The translations under genes and the position numbers were made by a program. Shown one piece after another: positions 1 to 7,038 of a DNA stretch of 10,532 bases. The stretch comes from Gloeopeniophorella convolvens (lineage: Eukaryota > Basidiomycota > Agaricomycetes > Russulales): positions 1 through 10,532 of the forward strand of contig WTXD01000384.1 of assembly GCA_022496205.1 (NCBI GenBank), in the 5' to 3' direction. Numbering within the stretch: the stretch's first letter is position 1; every line of letters begins with the position of its first letter. The notes beneath the pieces were generated by a model, which did no database searches, was not told the origin of the DNA, and saw only the letters and a program-made list of their open reading frames with translations.

Positions 1-6
1 AAGTAA

Positions 7-50
7 CTAGGTAAGCGCAAGTCTGGAAGTTCCGGAAGTAAAGTACTTGC
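7..50 (-). other. Intron-like GC-AG segment in LTR leader (44 nt)
   Basis: On the minus strand, AAG|GCAAGT at 50 opens a 44-nt segment with a CTTAC branch-like site and a CTAG acceptor ending at 7. The same arrangement (GCAAGT donor, CTTACC before the acceptor) occurs at 9373-9426 in the related LTR, although the interior sequence and length differ (44 versus 54 nt). Conservation of the ends but not the middle is what an intron would show. Confidence 0.5.
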
Positions 51-177
51 CTTAGTCAGTGAAGTCAACAGACTGAGGCTATAAGGGCAAAAACAGTGTC
101 CTTTATATACACAAAAGGAGTATGGTTTGCATGTGATAAACAACAGCAACATGTGATAACTAGAGACCCATGTGAAA

Positions 178-240
178 GCGGAACTAAAGTGGGTCGACCG
201 GAACTGCAGGTGGGTCAACCCGGAACTGCATGTGGGTCAT
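178..240. repeat. Three tandem ~21-bp units with GTGGGTC cores in LTR U3
   Basis: Three units of the form CGGAACTnnnnGTGGGTC follow each other, with GTGGGTC at 189-195, 210-216 and 232-238. The last two share GGAACTGCA before the core. The motif or its complement recurs in U3 of the LTR at 9056 (near 9211 and 9254) and in the LTR fragment near 7877. Spaced repeats in U3 upstream of a TATA box are typical of enhancer or activator sites; that role here is inference. Confidence 0.7.
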
Positions 241-409
241 GGAAGGGCCCGGAAGAATCTAGAATAGGAACGAAAGTAGGTACAGCCTTAGGGGCTAGAA
301 CATAATGATGTCATATACATTGTAGATCAGATAGCTCGCAGATCACCGAGTCCCTTATCTAATCTAATCAGAGACGTCCTTCCTGTCCTGAGTCCTGTCC
401 GTCTCAACA

Positions 410-1060
410 GCGCGGGTCATGCGGCTCGTATGTTGGTCAGCAGGGGAAACGCCTCCAGAGTCCAAATGGATTGGCCTCGGTCTCGAATGGTGGTGAAGGT
501 GGGCAGGAGGGGGGGTCTGGAGAGTCTGGCATCGGGGGAGGGGTAGGGCGAGGGCCGGGAGACCTTCTATAGGTGTTCTCGCGTCTCTGAAGGTCCGGGA
601 TATGGGCAAGTGGTGTGACAGAGGTAGGCAGAAAGTCTTCAAACGCGCGCGGAAAGCGGACGCGACGTCTCGACCGGCTTGTGTACACGGGCTCAGGGTT
701 AACAGGAGGCTGCGGCGGGGAAGGTGGAGGGGGTGGATTGTGTAGTTCTTCTTCATTGATGTCCTGTGGGGCGACAACAGTGTTCGCTGCATCGTACTTT
801 CGACTTGTAAATACAGTCACCAGAAAATAGGTCTTGATACTCACCTCTGCTTGAGGCATACCCGGGAGTGCAGTGGATGAAGATGGACCAGAGCCACTGC
901 TTGGAGTGTTCTCAACCACTCTCCTCTTCTTCTTCTTGCGCTCGCACTCATTGTATTCCCCAGCACGCTTCAGTGTTGGGCAGAAGGGCATGTGATTCGC
1001 GATGCTGCGTGCACTATTGCCACTGTAAGAGCACAACGTGCATTTGAATGGCTTTGCCAT
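410..1060 (-). pseudogene. Plavaka-like transposase, N-terminal part, truncated by LTR
   Basis: The start is taken at the ATG at 1060-1058 (GGCATGG context, protein beginning MAKPFKC), with a minus-strand TATAAAGA about 50 nt upstream (near 1111-1118). Residues 7-28 form a zinc-finger pattern (C-x2-C-x11-H-x4-C), followed by a basic KKKKRR stretch and a long proline-rich region. It then has two blocks I recognise from Plavaka-type proteins of Agaricomycetes: a basic RRRVRFPRAFEDFLP segment and FETEANPFGLWRRFP. An 81-nt intron (844-764, GTGAGT...CCACAG, phase 0) gives the best join. A TGA (439-437) interrupts the frame. The same frame then continues for nine residues (PTYEPHDPR) that fit the family, until the LTR begins at 409. 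The DDE catalytic core, which lies well downstream in full-length members, is absent. Fragments this short cannot transpose. The family call rests on remembered motifs and was not searched. Confidence 0.7.
764..844 (-). other. Intron in Plavaka-like gene
   Basis: An 81-nt intron from GTGAGT (844) to CCACAG (764) joins PQAE to DINEEEL in phase 0. Because its length is a multiple of three and it contains no stop, the unspliced frame is also open. A nearer acceptor (GATGCAG, 58 nt) would shift the frame. Confidence 0.6.
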
Positions 1061-1260
1061 GCCTGACAGGGAGGCGTTAGTGTTTACTCTATGTGGGTGC
1101 AGCTGCACTTATCTTTATAATGTTCCAAGACCCAATGTGTTGGTAAGGTACTCAATTTGTCTGATGGTTACGGTGCTCCGGCGATCACACGCGCCTCTTG
1201 TGGGGGAGATGGGAATCATGTTGGGTATTGTGTTCAGTGCTAATAATATACAGCATAATT
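1061..1260 (-). promoter_or_regulatory. Short spacer with promoter of the Plavaka-like gene
   Basis: This 200-bp spacer separates the Myb gene stop (1261) from the transposase start (1060), both on the minus strand. A TATAAAG element on the minus strand lies about 50 nt before the ATG. No terminal inverted repeat of the Plavaka element could be recognised here, so the upstream end of that element is not defined. Confidence 0.45.
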
Positions 1261-1316
1261 CTACGGTAAAGGGGTAGAGGGGAGCACAATCAGTTGGGCA
1301 AGTTCTCGGACGATGT

Positions 1317-1362
1317 CTGTTACTTGTAAGCTGCGTCGGTGGGTGCATTTGTCTAAACATAC
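1317..1362 (-). other. Last intron of Reb1-like gene
   Basis: A 46-nt intron, GTATGT at 1362 to TAACAG at 1317, with a CTTAC branch-like site. Removing it gives the C-terminal end HQ-DIVRELAQLIVLPSTPLP and the stop at 1263-1261. Confidence 0.6.
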
Positions 1363-1505
1363 CCTGGTGCGTCGCCCCTTCCACGCTCACTCTGGCTCTC
1401 AAGGCGCCCCATTTCTTCCGAAGAGCGAGCGGGCTCCATGCGTTCCAACCTTCGTCGCGCAGCGAGTTCCAATCGATCAAGGATTCTGCATCCACTTTGC
1501 ATGAT

Positions 1506-1562
1506 CTGATTCTGGTCGTGCGGCAAGTCAGACAAGGCCTACGAAGTGCTCAGATTCCTCAC
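1506..1562 (-). other. Intron within third Myb repeat
   Basis: A 57-nt intron, GTGAGG at 1562 to AATCAG at 1506, with a CTGAC branch-like site. It joins DDFILVQ(K) to SCKVDAESLIDW in consistent phase. A closer acceptor at 1495 was discarded because it puts the following Myb sequence out of frame. Confidence 0.6.
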
Positions 1563-1847
1563 TTTTGAACTAGAATAAAGTCATCCGTCGCGGTCCACGC
1601 AGGTTTTTTGCCGCCACCGACGACACGGGCTCTGAATTGAGCATCCCTTCGCTCTGATCACTCGCTATGAAAGAGGACAGATTCTGGTGCACGTACCACT
1701 TGTGTTTGCACTGACGCATGGTTCTCGTATGGTTCATGCGCCTTGACACTTCAGCCCAGAAGCCTCGCAAGTCGAAAGAGCGTCCCTCGAATGTGAGGCC
1801 TTGGACCACGGTCAGAAACTGCATCTCCTCGTCAGCGGACCAAGGCC

Positions 1848-1899
1848 CTAGCGCAGCATGTCAGCAATGTGCCGTGTGCACCAAGGGTGTGATGGGCAC
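1848..1899 (-). other. Intron between first and second Myb repeats
   Basis: A 52-nt intron from GTGCCC (1899) to GCTAG (1848), with TGCTGAC as branch-like site. It joins HSEHKS to GPWSADEE in phase. The GTGCCC donor is weak, but the alternative reading is not Myb-like. Confidence 0.55.
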
Positions 1900-2015
1900 C
1901 GGACTTGTGCTCGCTATGCTCGAGCTTCGTGACGAAATGAGCCCGGGCGTCCTCTGGCGTCCTGCCCACCGCCAGCGCGACCTTGTCCCATTGGCGACCG
2001 TGATCTTGAACAGCC

Positions 2016-2064
2016 CTGTAAAGATGTCAGGACAGCGTGTGATTGGTGGCAAGTGTATACACAC
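2016..2064 (-). other. Intron within first Myb repeat
   Basis: A 49-nt intron from GTGTGT (2064) to TTTACAG (2016), with a CCTGACA branch-like site. It joins GKGLEQ to AVQDHGRQWDKV in phase 2, completing the repeat. Confidence 0.65.
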
Positions 2065-2179
2065 TGTTCCAGCCCCTTGCCAGCCAGCGTACTCCACCCA
2101 CCGCTCCTCGCGAACGGGCCGCGCGCCTGGCGTACATGGTTGAAGACTGACCTGAGAGGTCTCATGGGTACGGCGCACG

Positions 2180-2230
2180 CTGGTAACACACAATCAGAAC
2201 CGGACAAGCGTGGAGAGCATGCTATCTTAC
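2180..2230 (-). other. Intron after the FWPHV block of Reb1-like gene
   Basis: A 51-nt intron from GTAAGA (2230) to TTACCAG (2180), with TTCTGAT as branch-like site. It joins TGFWPHV to ACAVPMRPL in phase 1, as expected for this family. Confidence 0.65.
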
Positions 2231-2795
2231 CGACGTGAGGCCAGAACCCCGTCTGTTGCTTCAATAAAATCAAGTCTACAACTTGATCATTGGAAAGTGC
2301 GTGCTCCTGCTGCGGGGGTCAGTAGAGCGCACTTGCCCTGCCGGTCCATGCGCCTCTTGATAGCTGTGTATAGCAGCATCAATTTGGTCTCGTTCTGCGA
2401 GCGAGAACGGGCCCTTGATGTAAGGAATGTCTAGAATCCCCGCTGTAAGCATCCTCCATTCCGGTGATATAACGACGTACTGAGACGATGAAGCTCATCT
2501 GAATCTACCCATTTGGTAGCGAGGTACTCTTGCGGATTGTCAACGAGCGGGACTGGGTGCGGCCGCAGGGACATCGATTCTGTGGATGGTGTTCATTTCT
2601 TGCCAGGACCAACAACCCCGTAGTTGACGTGTTTTGTTATTCCAGGCGTTACTCACAGGCCTCACAATGCAATGCAGTGTTATCTACAACAGAGTACACA
2701 ACACTATAGTGTCTAATAGCTAATGCCAGGGTGGTGGTGTCTGCGGCGAATGAGAGAAGTTGGAAGGGAAGTCAGTAAGCACGTGCTCTTGATAA

Positions 2796-2941
2796 TATGC
2801 TTTGCGCAGGTTAGGGTGACCCCAGCTCACACGGTAGGTCGCGGTCCGGCTGCCGCACTCTCTGTCGTGCTCACTGTTCCGGGCCGAGTAAAGTGCCGAT
2901 GCCGGAAGCTCGAGGGTCACCCTAACCTGCCAAAGCAATAT
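2796..2941. mobile_element. Foldback/MITE-like palindromic element, ~146 bp
   Basis: A perfect 17-bp inverted repeat (2806-2822 and 2914-2930, containing CAGGTTAGGGTGACC) extends outward, with one indel, through GCTTTG and further into an AT-rich flank. It also extends inward imperfectly: CCGGCTGCCGCACT against the complement of AAGTGCCGATGCCGG. The whole stretch can fold as one long hairpin and has no coding capacity of its own. That is the structure of a small non-autonomous inverted-repeat element. No clean target-site duplication could be seen, because the flanks continue as a palindrome rather than as a direct repeat, so the superfamily is unknown. Confidence 0.65.
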
Positions 2942-3273
2942 CACCCATGCGGCAAACGCTGTAACAACTCTTCCACTTTTGCCTTTCCGTCCACCGCCCA
3001 ACCCCACCATCGTATGTCATTCTGTAGAGTCTCGAATAGCACATAATGAATAGAGTACCTGATGTACCCTCAATGAAAGAGGCGTTGATTCTAGTCGCCA
3101 AACGACGTCATTGGAGTCGTTAAAACGAGGTTACCGGCCACATAACAAAGGTGTTGCACCTCGATCTGAGGTCCTCGCGTGTACGGTGATATTGTGAGTG
3201 TCAATTGGCGTCCTCGCCGCCCCCACATTGAATGGACTCTTACAGGTCCTCGCTGTAGCTGCACGCCACCGCG

Positions 3274-3281
3274 TATATATA
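3274..3281 (+). promoter_or_regulatory. TATA box of the SPT5-like gene
   Basis: TATATATA lies 33 bases before the ATG at 3314 and is followed by a pyrimidine-rich tract (CTACCCTCCCCCTTCTCCC) typical of transcription starts in fungal promoters. The predicted 5' leader would therefore be very short. Confidence 0.6.
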
Positions 3282-3334
3282 TCCGCTACCCTCCCCCTTC
3301 TCCCTTCAAAGCAATGGAGCATCCTCATTACATG

Positions 3335-3385
3335 GTGTGCCCCATCGCGCGTCACTCTGATCTTATCCTGATTGACTATTTTCAG
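3335..3385 (+). other. SPT5-like intron 1
   Basis: 51 nt, GTGTGC to TTTCAG with a TTGAC branch-like site, phase 0. It is a multiple of three and free of stops, so an unspliced frame also stays open. Confidence 0.55.
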
Positions 3386-3461
3386 GTCGCCGACTTGATT
3401 GATGATGAGGCGGAGGTCAATTACAACAAAGAAGAGGACGTTGACGATGATGAAGGGTTAG

Positions 3462-3511
3462 GTGCGTCTAGGTATATCTTCCTACCTAGCTACTCACTGA
3501 TATCCATGTAG
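3462..3511 (+). other. SPT5-like intron 2
   Basis: 50 nt, GTGCGT to ATGTAG, phase 1. Removal joins the acidic DDDEGL to EGFLDDSE. Confidence 0.6.
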
Positions 3512-3762
3512 AGGGTTTTCTTGACGATTCGGAAACGTTGGACGCACGCAGTTCTCCCCCTTCCACCCCTTCTCGCATCCGCGGGCACGGCTCGCCATTT
3601 GACCCCGACAGCCTCGATCAAGAGGCCGCGGAGATTCGCGCTCGTTACGGCGGGCACAAAGCGCCTCATGGACCCCAGGTGCTGAAGCATGAAAGCCATG
3701 CCCCGCAGGCCATATTGCATCCAACTGCGTCGGATGACGGCGTTTTTGCCATCTGCGTCAGG

Positions 3763-3812
3763 GTAGGCCGATTTGCCTTCACGCCAATATCCTGTCACTG
3801 ATGCACACGCAG
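3763..3812 (+). other. SPT5-like intron 3
   Basis: 50 nt, GTAGGC to ACGCAG, with a CACTGAT branch-like site, phase 0. Removal joins GVFAICVR to NDAESYVLHLL at the start of the NGN-like domain. Confidence 0.65.
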
Positions 3813-4772
3813 AATGACGCAGAATCATACGTCCTTCACCTCCTCAAGGAACGTTGGAGGGCAGTACCCGCTCACTCTGTACCCGTCAAGGCGGCATTCA
3901 CGCACGCGTCGATCCCGGGGTACCTCCTGGTGGAGGCGTCGTCACCCGCAGACGCGATCCGCAGTGTCGAGGGGTTCTCCGCCGTCTTCCACAGCGTCCC
4001 TCCATGCCTGATCGCTCTTGATGGCCGGCACGAGCTTCTTGCCCGGCCACGCCAGTCAACCAAGGTCACTCAAGGACAATGGGTTCGCTGTACTCGGGGC
4101 CGGTACAAGGACGACGTCAGCTTTGTGCGCGATGTCCACTGAGGCGACGCCAGCATCGTCGTTGCACTCATCCCACGTCTCAAGTCCTCTTCTCTCACCG
4201 TCAGCTCGGGAAAGAGAAAACATGTGACGCACCCAGATCCGCACTTGTGGTTTTTCCAAGACCTCGTGCACTCCTTCGGCGTGCAGAAGGTTACGCGCGC
4301 CATGGAAGAAGAATCCGTGCCATACACCTTTGCGGGTGAAATGTTCGAGTGCGGGCTCGTGATGAAGCCACTCTCACTCGAGTGCGTCGAGCCTACGACC
4401 TCCATTCCCGAACGCATCGGGGTGTTTGCTGCTATCTCGGCCATACGCGCGCATCCCCTATTTCACCAATCCATTGTCACCTCCGCCCAAGATGCTCTCA
4501 AACCAGGAGATCGAGTGCAGGTCATACAGGACGAGTTTGTGGGCTCCACTGGCACCATGCAATCCAACTTCAATTCGGTCATGCGCATCTCCGGGACCAT
4601 CCCACAGCAAGGCGGCGAGCGAATATTCGAATTGCACGTCCGGACCCTGTGTCCGTACTTCCTCCCGGGTGACCACATCAAGTCGCGGTTCCGGGAGAGT
4701 GCTGGAATGGTCGTATCAGTATCGCCAGAGAAGGCCGAGGCGACGTACATGGACTCGGACACCCACGAGGAG

Positions 4773-4819
4773 GTAAGTGTCCACTACTATGATCTGACAA
4801 TGTACTGAGAGACAAGCAG
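4773..4819 (+). other. SPT5-like intron 4
   Basis: 47 nt, GTAAGT to AAGCAG, with CTGAC as branch-like site, phase 0. Removal joins SDTHEE to ITVSVYYITF. Confidence 0.7.
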
Positions 4820-5020
4820 ATCACCGTCTCGGTGTACTACATCACGTTCTCAGAACCGGATCTCGACTTTGCTCACATCGTCCCTGGAGCACGAGTGCGG
4901 TGGTCATATTTACTCGGCAAGAAGATGCCAGTCTTCATCGAGGGTGTGGTCATCTAGACGGATAGCGGCACCGTCACTATCAAAGCGGACAACACTTTCG
5001 AAGGGCCCTCAAAGAAAGCG

Positions 5021-5071
5021 GTGATGTATTTATCAATCAAAGTCATATTGTCAACTAACCAATGGTGACAG
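5021..5071 (+). other. SPT5-like intron 5
   Basis: 51 nt, GTGATG to TGACAG with a perfect CTAAC branch site, phase 0. Removal joins EGPSKKA to VKPVKAPKHQ. Confidence 0.7.
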
Positions 5072-5316
5072 GTCAAACCGGTCAAGGCGCCGAAGCACCA
5101 GGTGCAACTTCTGAAGACCGAGGGGCCGTCAACCGCGCGTATCCGAGTGCACCCCTTGATCAACAAGCCAGTTGTGATCAAGAAGGGACCCTTCAAAGGT
5201 TATCGCACCATTGTGAAAACGGTGTCTCCGGACGGCCCTACGGTGGAGCTCGCAGCAAAACTTTCGCAACATGGCTCCAAGGGGCAGCAGATCCCCTGGG
5301 CATTCATCACATCCAC

Positions 5317-5362
5317 GTAAGTGCAACAATCAATGTCGATGCTATGGCTTATCGCCCACCAG
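5317..5362 (+). other. SPT5-like intron 6
   Basis: 46 nt, GTAAGT to CACCAG, phase 2. Removal joins IPWAFITS(T) to PSALEAAG. Confidence 0.65.
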
Positions 5363-5559
5363 GCCAAGTGCTCTCGAAGCCGCGGGGAGACAGGCCGAAC
5401 TCCACGCCCTGCGCGTCTGCATGCCGCCACTGCACGGGACTGCACGGGAACGAGAGGCGACGCTGCTTCCATCTATGGAAGAACACTTCAGCCAACCGTC
5501 GACCAGTCGCAACGAACTTCCCCAGTCGTCCGTGGGGAGATTCTCTCACATTCAAAGAG

Positions 5560-5608
5560 GTGAGTTGCCCATATGTGATGGGGATAGCCCTGATCGGAGC
5601 TGTTACAG
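5560..5608 (+). other. SPT5-like intron 7
   Basis: 49 nt, GTGAGT to GTTACAG, with CCTGATC as branch-like site, phase 1. Removal brings the C-terminal WMLLPKF...QTSIPPHLL block into frame. Confidence 0.65.
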
Positions 5609-6033
5609 ATGGCGAATGCTGGATGCTGTTGCCTAAGTTTAGGCGTGTCCTGAACACGCGTGCATTCGTGTGCAATGTTCACTTGACAGGGGGCACATTT
5701 CAGGGTGGCATCTACGATTAGGTGAAAGCCTTGACAGTTCCGGCATCCCAAAGGACCGTGGAGCCACAAGAAAACGAGGTGGTGGTTAAAGTTGCACATC
5801 GACGCCGGGGATACGTTCAAACTTCGATACCCCCACATCTCCTCACTCGTTGGGATCCTGCAGTAGGCACTGAAGTCCTTGTTTTGCAGGGCGTACACCG
5901 TGGAAGGATTGGCAGCGTCGAAAAAATTGGCAAGGATGGGCGTTGTCAAGTGAAGTTCCCGGCGACGTACCCGGACCCGGGCGAGTCAGATGTGTTCCCT
6001 CCTATAGACATTGCATCCATCTCCGGCTCGTAG

Positions 6034-6479
6034 TTGTAAAATGAATGTCTTGCGATCTCACGATGACCGAGACATCCCTGCAAAGTAGCACAACAATTTG
6101 TTTGAATACATGCAGCCTGTGCCGCATGACAATGGTACTGAGGTGAGTTGAACGCTCTTTGAATTGTGGAGCGTTTAGCTGAGCCCAAGTTACTTCTGAA
6201 TCGACTGTCTCAGGTTGAATAGGACCCTGACTGTCACGGCCTGAGCCGGCGCGAGCGGAGCTGGCGAGGGCTGAGACGAGCGAGGTTTGATGAGTCGGTC
6301 TCGATGTGAGCCGGTTCTCGAAGGTGCACGCGAATGTGCATGGGATCCTGGGTAAGACGTGATGTCTGCAGAGGGAGGCAATCGGCCCCCGGTACGTCGA
6401 GTTCAAGAGCTGAAGACCTCGCGATGCTTGGGCAAACAAGTCCCTCACGCGGTATTCCTGGTAACCTCGTCGATTGACA
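6034..6479. other. 3' flank of the SPT5-like gene, no gene supported
   Basis: After the stop at 6031-6033 there is about 150 bp of plausible 3' untranslated sequence. A GC-rich stretch (6200-6440) follows, containing two related GAGCCGG patches. A minus-strand frame of 169 codons overlaps it, but I recognise no family in it, its composition is uneven and it has no clear promoter, so I do not call a gene. Confidence 0.4.
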
Positions 6480-6640
6480 AAGGAGAACAGGCTTAAGGCC
6501 TTAGAGTACAACTGCTACGCCTTAAGTACTGTAAGGGAAATGGTTTACATAATGTCCTAGTATCGAGTCAAACCGAGTCAGAGCGGACTCAAGGTGGGTC
6601 TCCTAGGTAGAAGTATAGTAAGTGTCCAATGGCATAAGGG
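6480..6640 (+). repeat. Possible LTR U3 remnant, plus orientation
   Basis: GCTTAAGGC near 6489 and GTGGGTCTCCTAGG at 6594-6607 are about 100 bp apart. In the LTR at 9056 the related ACTTAAGGCT and an identical 14-mer (9254-9267) are also about 100 bp apart. Sequence between and after them is only weakly similar. It could be an old fragment of a related LTR or chance. Confidence 0.3.
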
Positions 6641-7038
6641 GCGCGTCAAGAAGAGTGAGGGAATAGTATGACGAATGAGAGATAAGCGTCCCCGAGTCAT
6701 GGAGTCGGAACGGAGCTTGTATCGTACAAGGAAGATAAGGAAGAAAAAGAAAATGTATCGTACAGTTCGTGACACTGACCAACTATATGCAATACCTGCA
6801 GGAGCATCAACGAGATAAGCATTCAAGGTATAATGTTCGATCATTAGGGTTTTAACGCATCAAGTTCGCAGATATCGATACACATGCATGATGACCCTGC
6901 AGCGTACATCCCACATGTCACCCGCTATCTTCCGCCGACTCTGGATCAATTAGGGGAGCGCCAAATTTACTTAAATAGAGGCAGCGTGCTCACAAAACCA
7001 ACAGAGTTGAACTCCCAGCACCGCAGTAGTCCCCCACC
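6641..7038. promoter_or_regulatory. Upstream region of the small DUF6698-like gene
   Basis: This is mostly purine-rich non-coding sequence. It holds an 11-bp direct repeat TGTATCGTACA (6718-6728 and 6754-6764). Closer to the gene, a TTAAATAG element at about 6971-6978 lies 60-70 bases before the ATG at 7039 and is the best TATA candidate. Confidence 0.4.

Larger units (their letters stand above)
1..409 (-). mobile_element. Ty1/copia-type LTR, minus strand, cut by the window edge
   Basis: Read on the minus strand, this stretch starts at 409 with TGTTGAGACGG and is collinear with the LTR at 9056-9539. Shared landmarks in order are the TGTTGA start, TCTGATTAGATTAGATA, a TGTTCTAG block, CCATGACCCAC, TTATCACATG, a TATATAA box (plus 101-110), the CCTCAGTC initiation region, and an intron-like segment (plus 7-50). 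The far end, expected to finish TCAACA, lies outside the window. The flank beyond 409 is a Plavaka coding sequence whose homology runs right up to the boundary. This is therefore the upstream (U3) edge of a 5' LTR or of a solo LTR inserted into that gene. Adjacent bases 410-414 (GCGCG on plus) are one side of the possible target-site duplication. Assignment to copia rests on the primer-binding site of the related element at 9540. Confidence 0.8.
1261..2574 (-). pseudogene. Reb1-type Myb/SANT DNA-binding protein with apparent frameshift
   Basis: Eight exons can be pieced together on the minus strand: 2574-2481, 2442-2354, 2306-2231, 2179-2065, 2015-1900, 1847-1563, 1505-1363, 1316-1261, giving about 324 residues. 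The order matches fungal Reb1/Rtf1-like proteins (Pol I terminator and replication-fork-barrier binding family): a W...DELHRL...IKGPFSLAE..QIDAAIHSY block, a LSNDQVVDLIL segment, then FWPHVACAVPMRPL...VFNHVR. Three Myb-like repeats follow: GGWSTLAGKGLEQ/AVQDHGRQWDKVALAVGRT; GPWSADEEMQFL...FWAEVSRRMNHTRTMRQCKHKW; and AWTATDDFILVQK...LRDEGWNAWSPLALRKKW. Most introns are GT-AG, 46-57 nt, with matching phases. Two problems remain. Repeats 2 and 3 are in different frames unless one base is added near the T-run at 1604-1609, and the 2353-2307 join lacks a normal donor. The start ATG is the first in frame after a stop and an upstream exon is possible. Molecular role is inferred from the family only. 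Confidence 0.7.
2575..3313. promoter_or_regulatory. Divergent intergenic spacer between Reb1-like and SPT5-like genes
   Basis: This 739-bp spacer separates two genes transcribed away from each other. It holds the palindromic element at 2796-2941 and, on the right, the SPT5-like promoter. I found no further coding sequence in it. Open frames across the palindrome on both strands are by-products of its inverted symmetry. Further upstream exons of the Reb1-like gene in 2575-2790 cannot be excluded. Confidence 0.5.
3314..6033 (+). pseudogene. SPT5-like KOW-repeat protein with three in-frame stops
   Basis: Eight exons join in phase: 3314-3334, 3386-3461, 3512-3762, 3813-4772, 4820-5020, 5072-5316, 5363-5559, 5609-6033, or 791 codons. 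The plan is that of fungal SPT5 relatives (the elongation factor that rides on RNA polymerase II). An acidic N-terminus (residues ~8-37) is followed by an NGN-like domain (~117-205, with ESYVLHLLKERW and IPGYLLVEA). KOW-type units follow, with cores TQGQWVRCTRGRYKDDVSFV (~204), LKPGDRVQVIQDEFVGSTGTM... (~343), LPGDHIKSRF (~397), LINKPVVIKKGPFKGYRTIV (~531) and VGTEVLVLQGVHRGRIGSV (~735). Stops interrupt the frame at 4140-4142 (TGA), 4955-4957 (TAG) and 5719-5721 (TAG); family sequence resumes immediately after each. All three are one C-to-T change from CGA or CAG. It resembles the divergent SPT5 paralogs scattered in mushroom genomes, not the single-copy essential gene. It is probably an ageing pseudogene with intact splicing. 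Confidence 0.8.

Noticed and set aside
1..409. Reading 1-409, 7786-7910 and 9056-9430 as long terminal inverted repeats of a DNA transposon carrying DUF6698
   Set aside because: The inverted copies first suggested this, but the 9056 copy has TGTTGA...TCAACA ends, a TATA box pointing outward and an adjacent primer-binding site. The copies are better explained as separate LTRs in opposite orientation.
1718..2273. Plus-strand frames and a second minus frame across the Myb gene
   Set aside because: They are shadows of the exons assigned to the Reb1-like gene.
2809..2818. Telomeric repeat (TTAGGG)
   Set aside because: Only one unit is present in each arm of the palindrome; there is no array.
2720..3046. 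Open frames of about 100 codons on both strands
   Set aside because: They run through the palindromic element and mirror each other; they have no family motif.
3801..4142. Separate 113-residue gene ending at 4142
   Set aside because: The same frame continues immediately after the TGA with SPT5-like sequence, so it is an interrupted exon rather than a separate gene.
6002..6511. 169-codon minus-strand frame
   Set aside because: It overlaps the last SPT5-like codons and a low-complexity GC-rich stretch; there is no recognisable motif, promoter or intron support.
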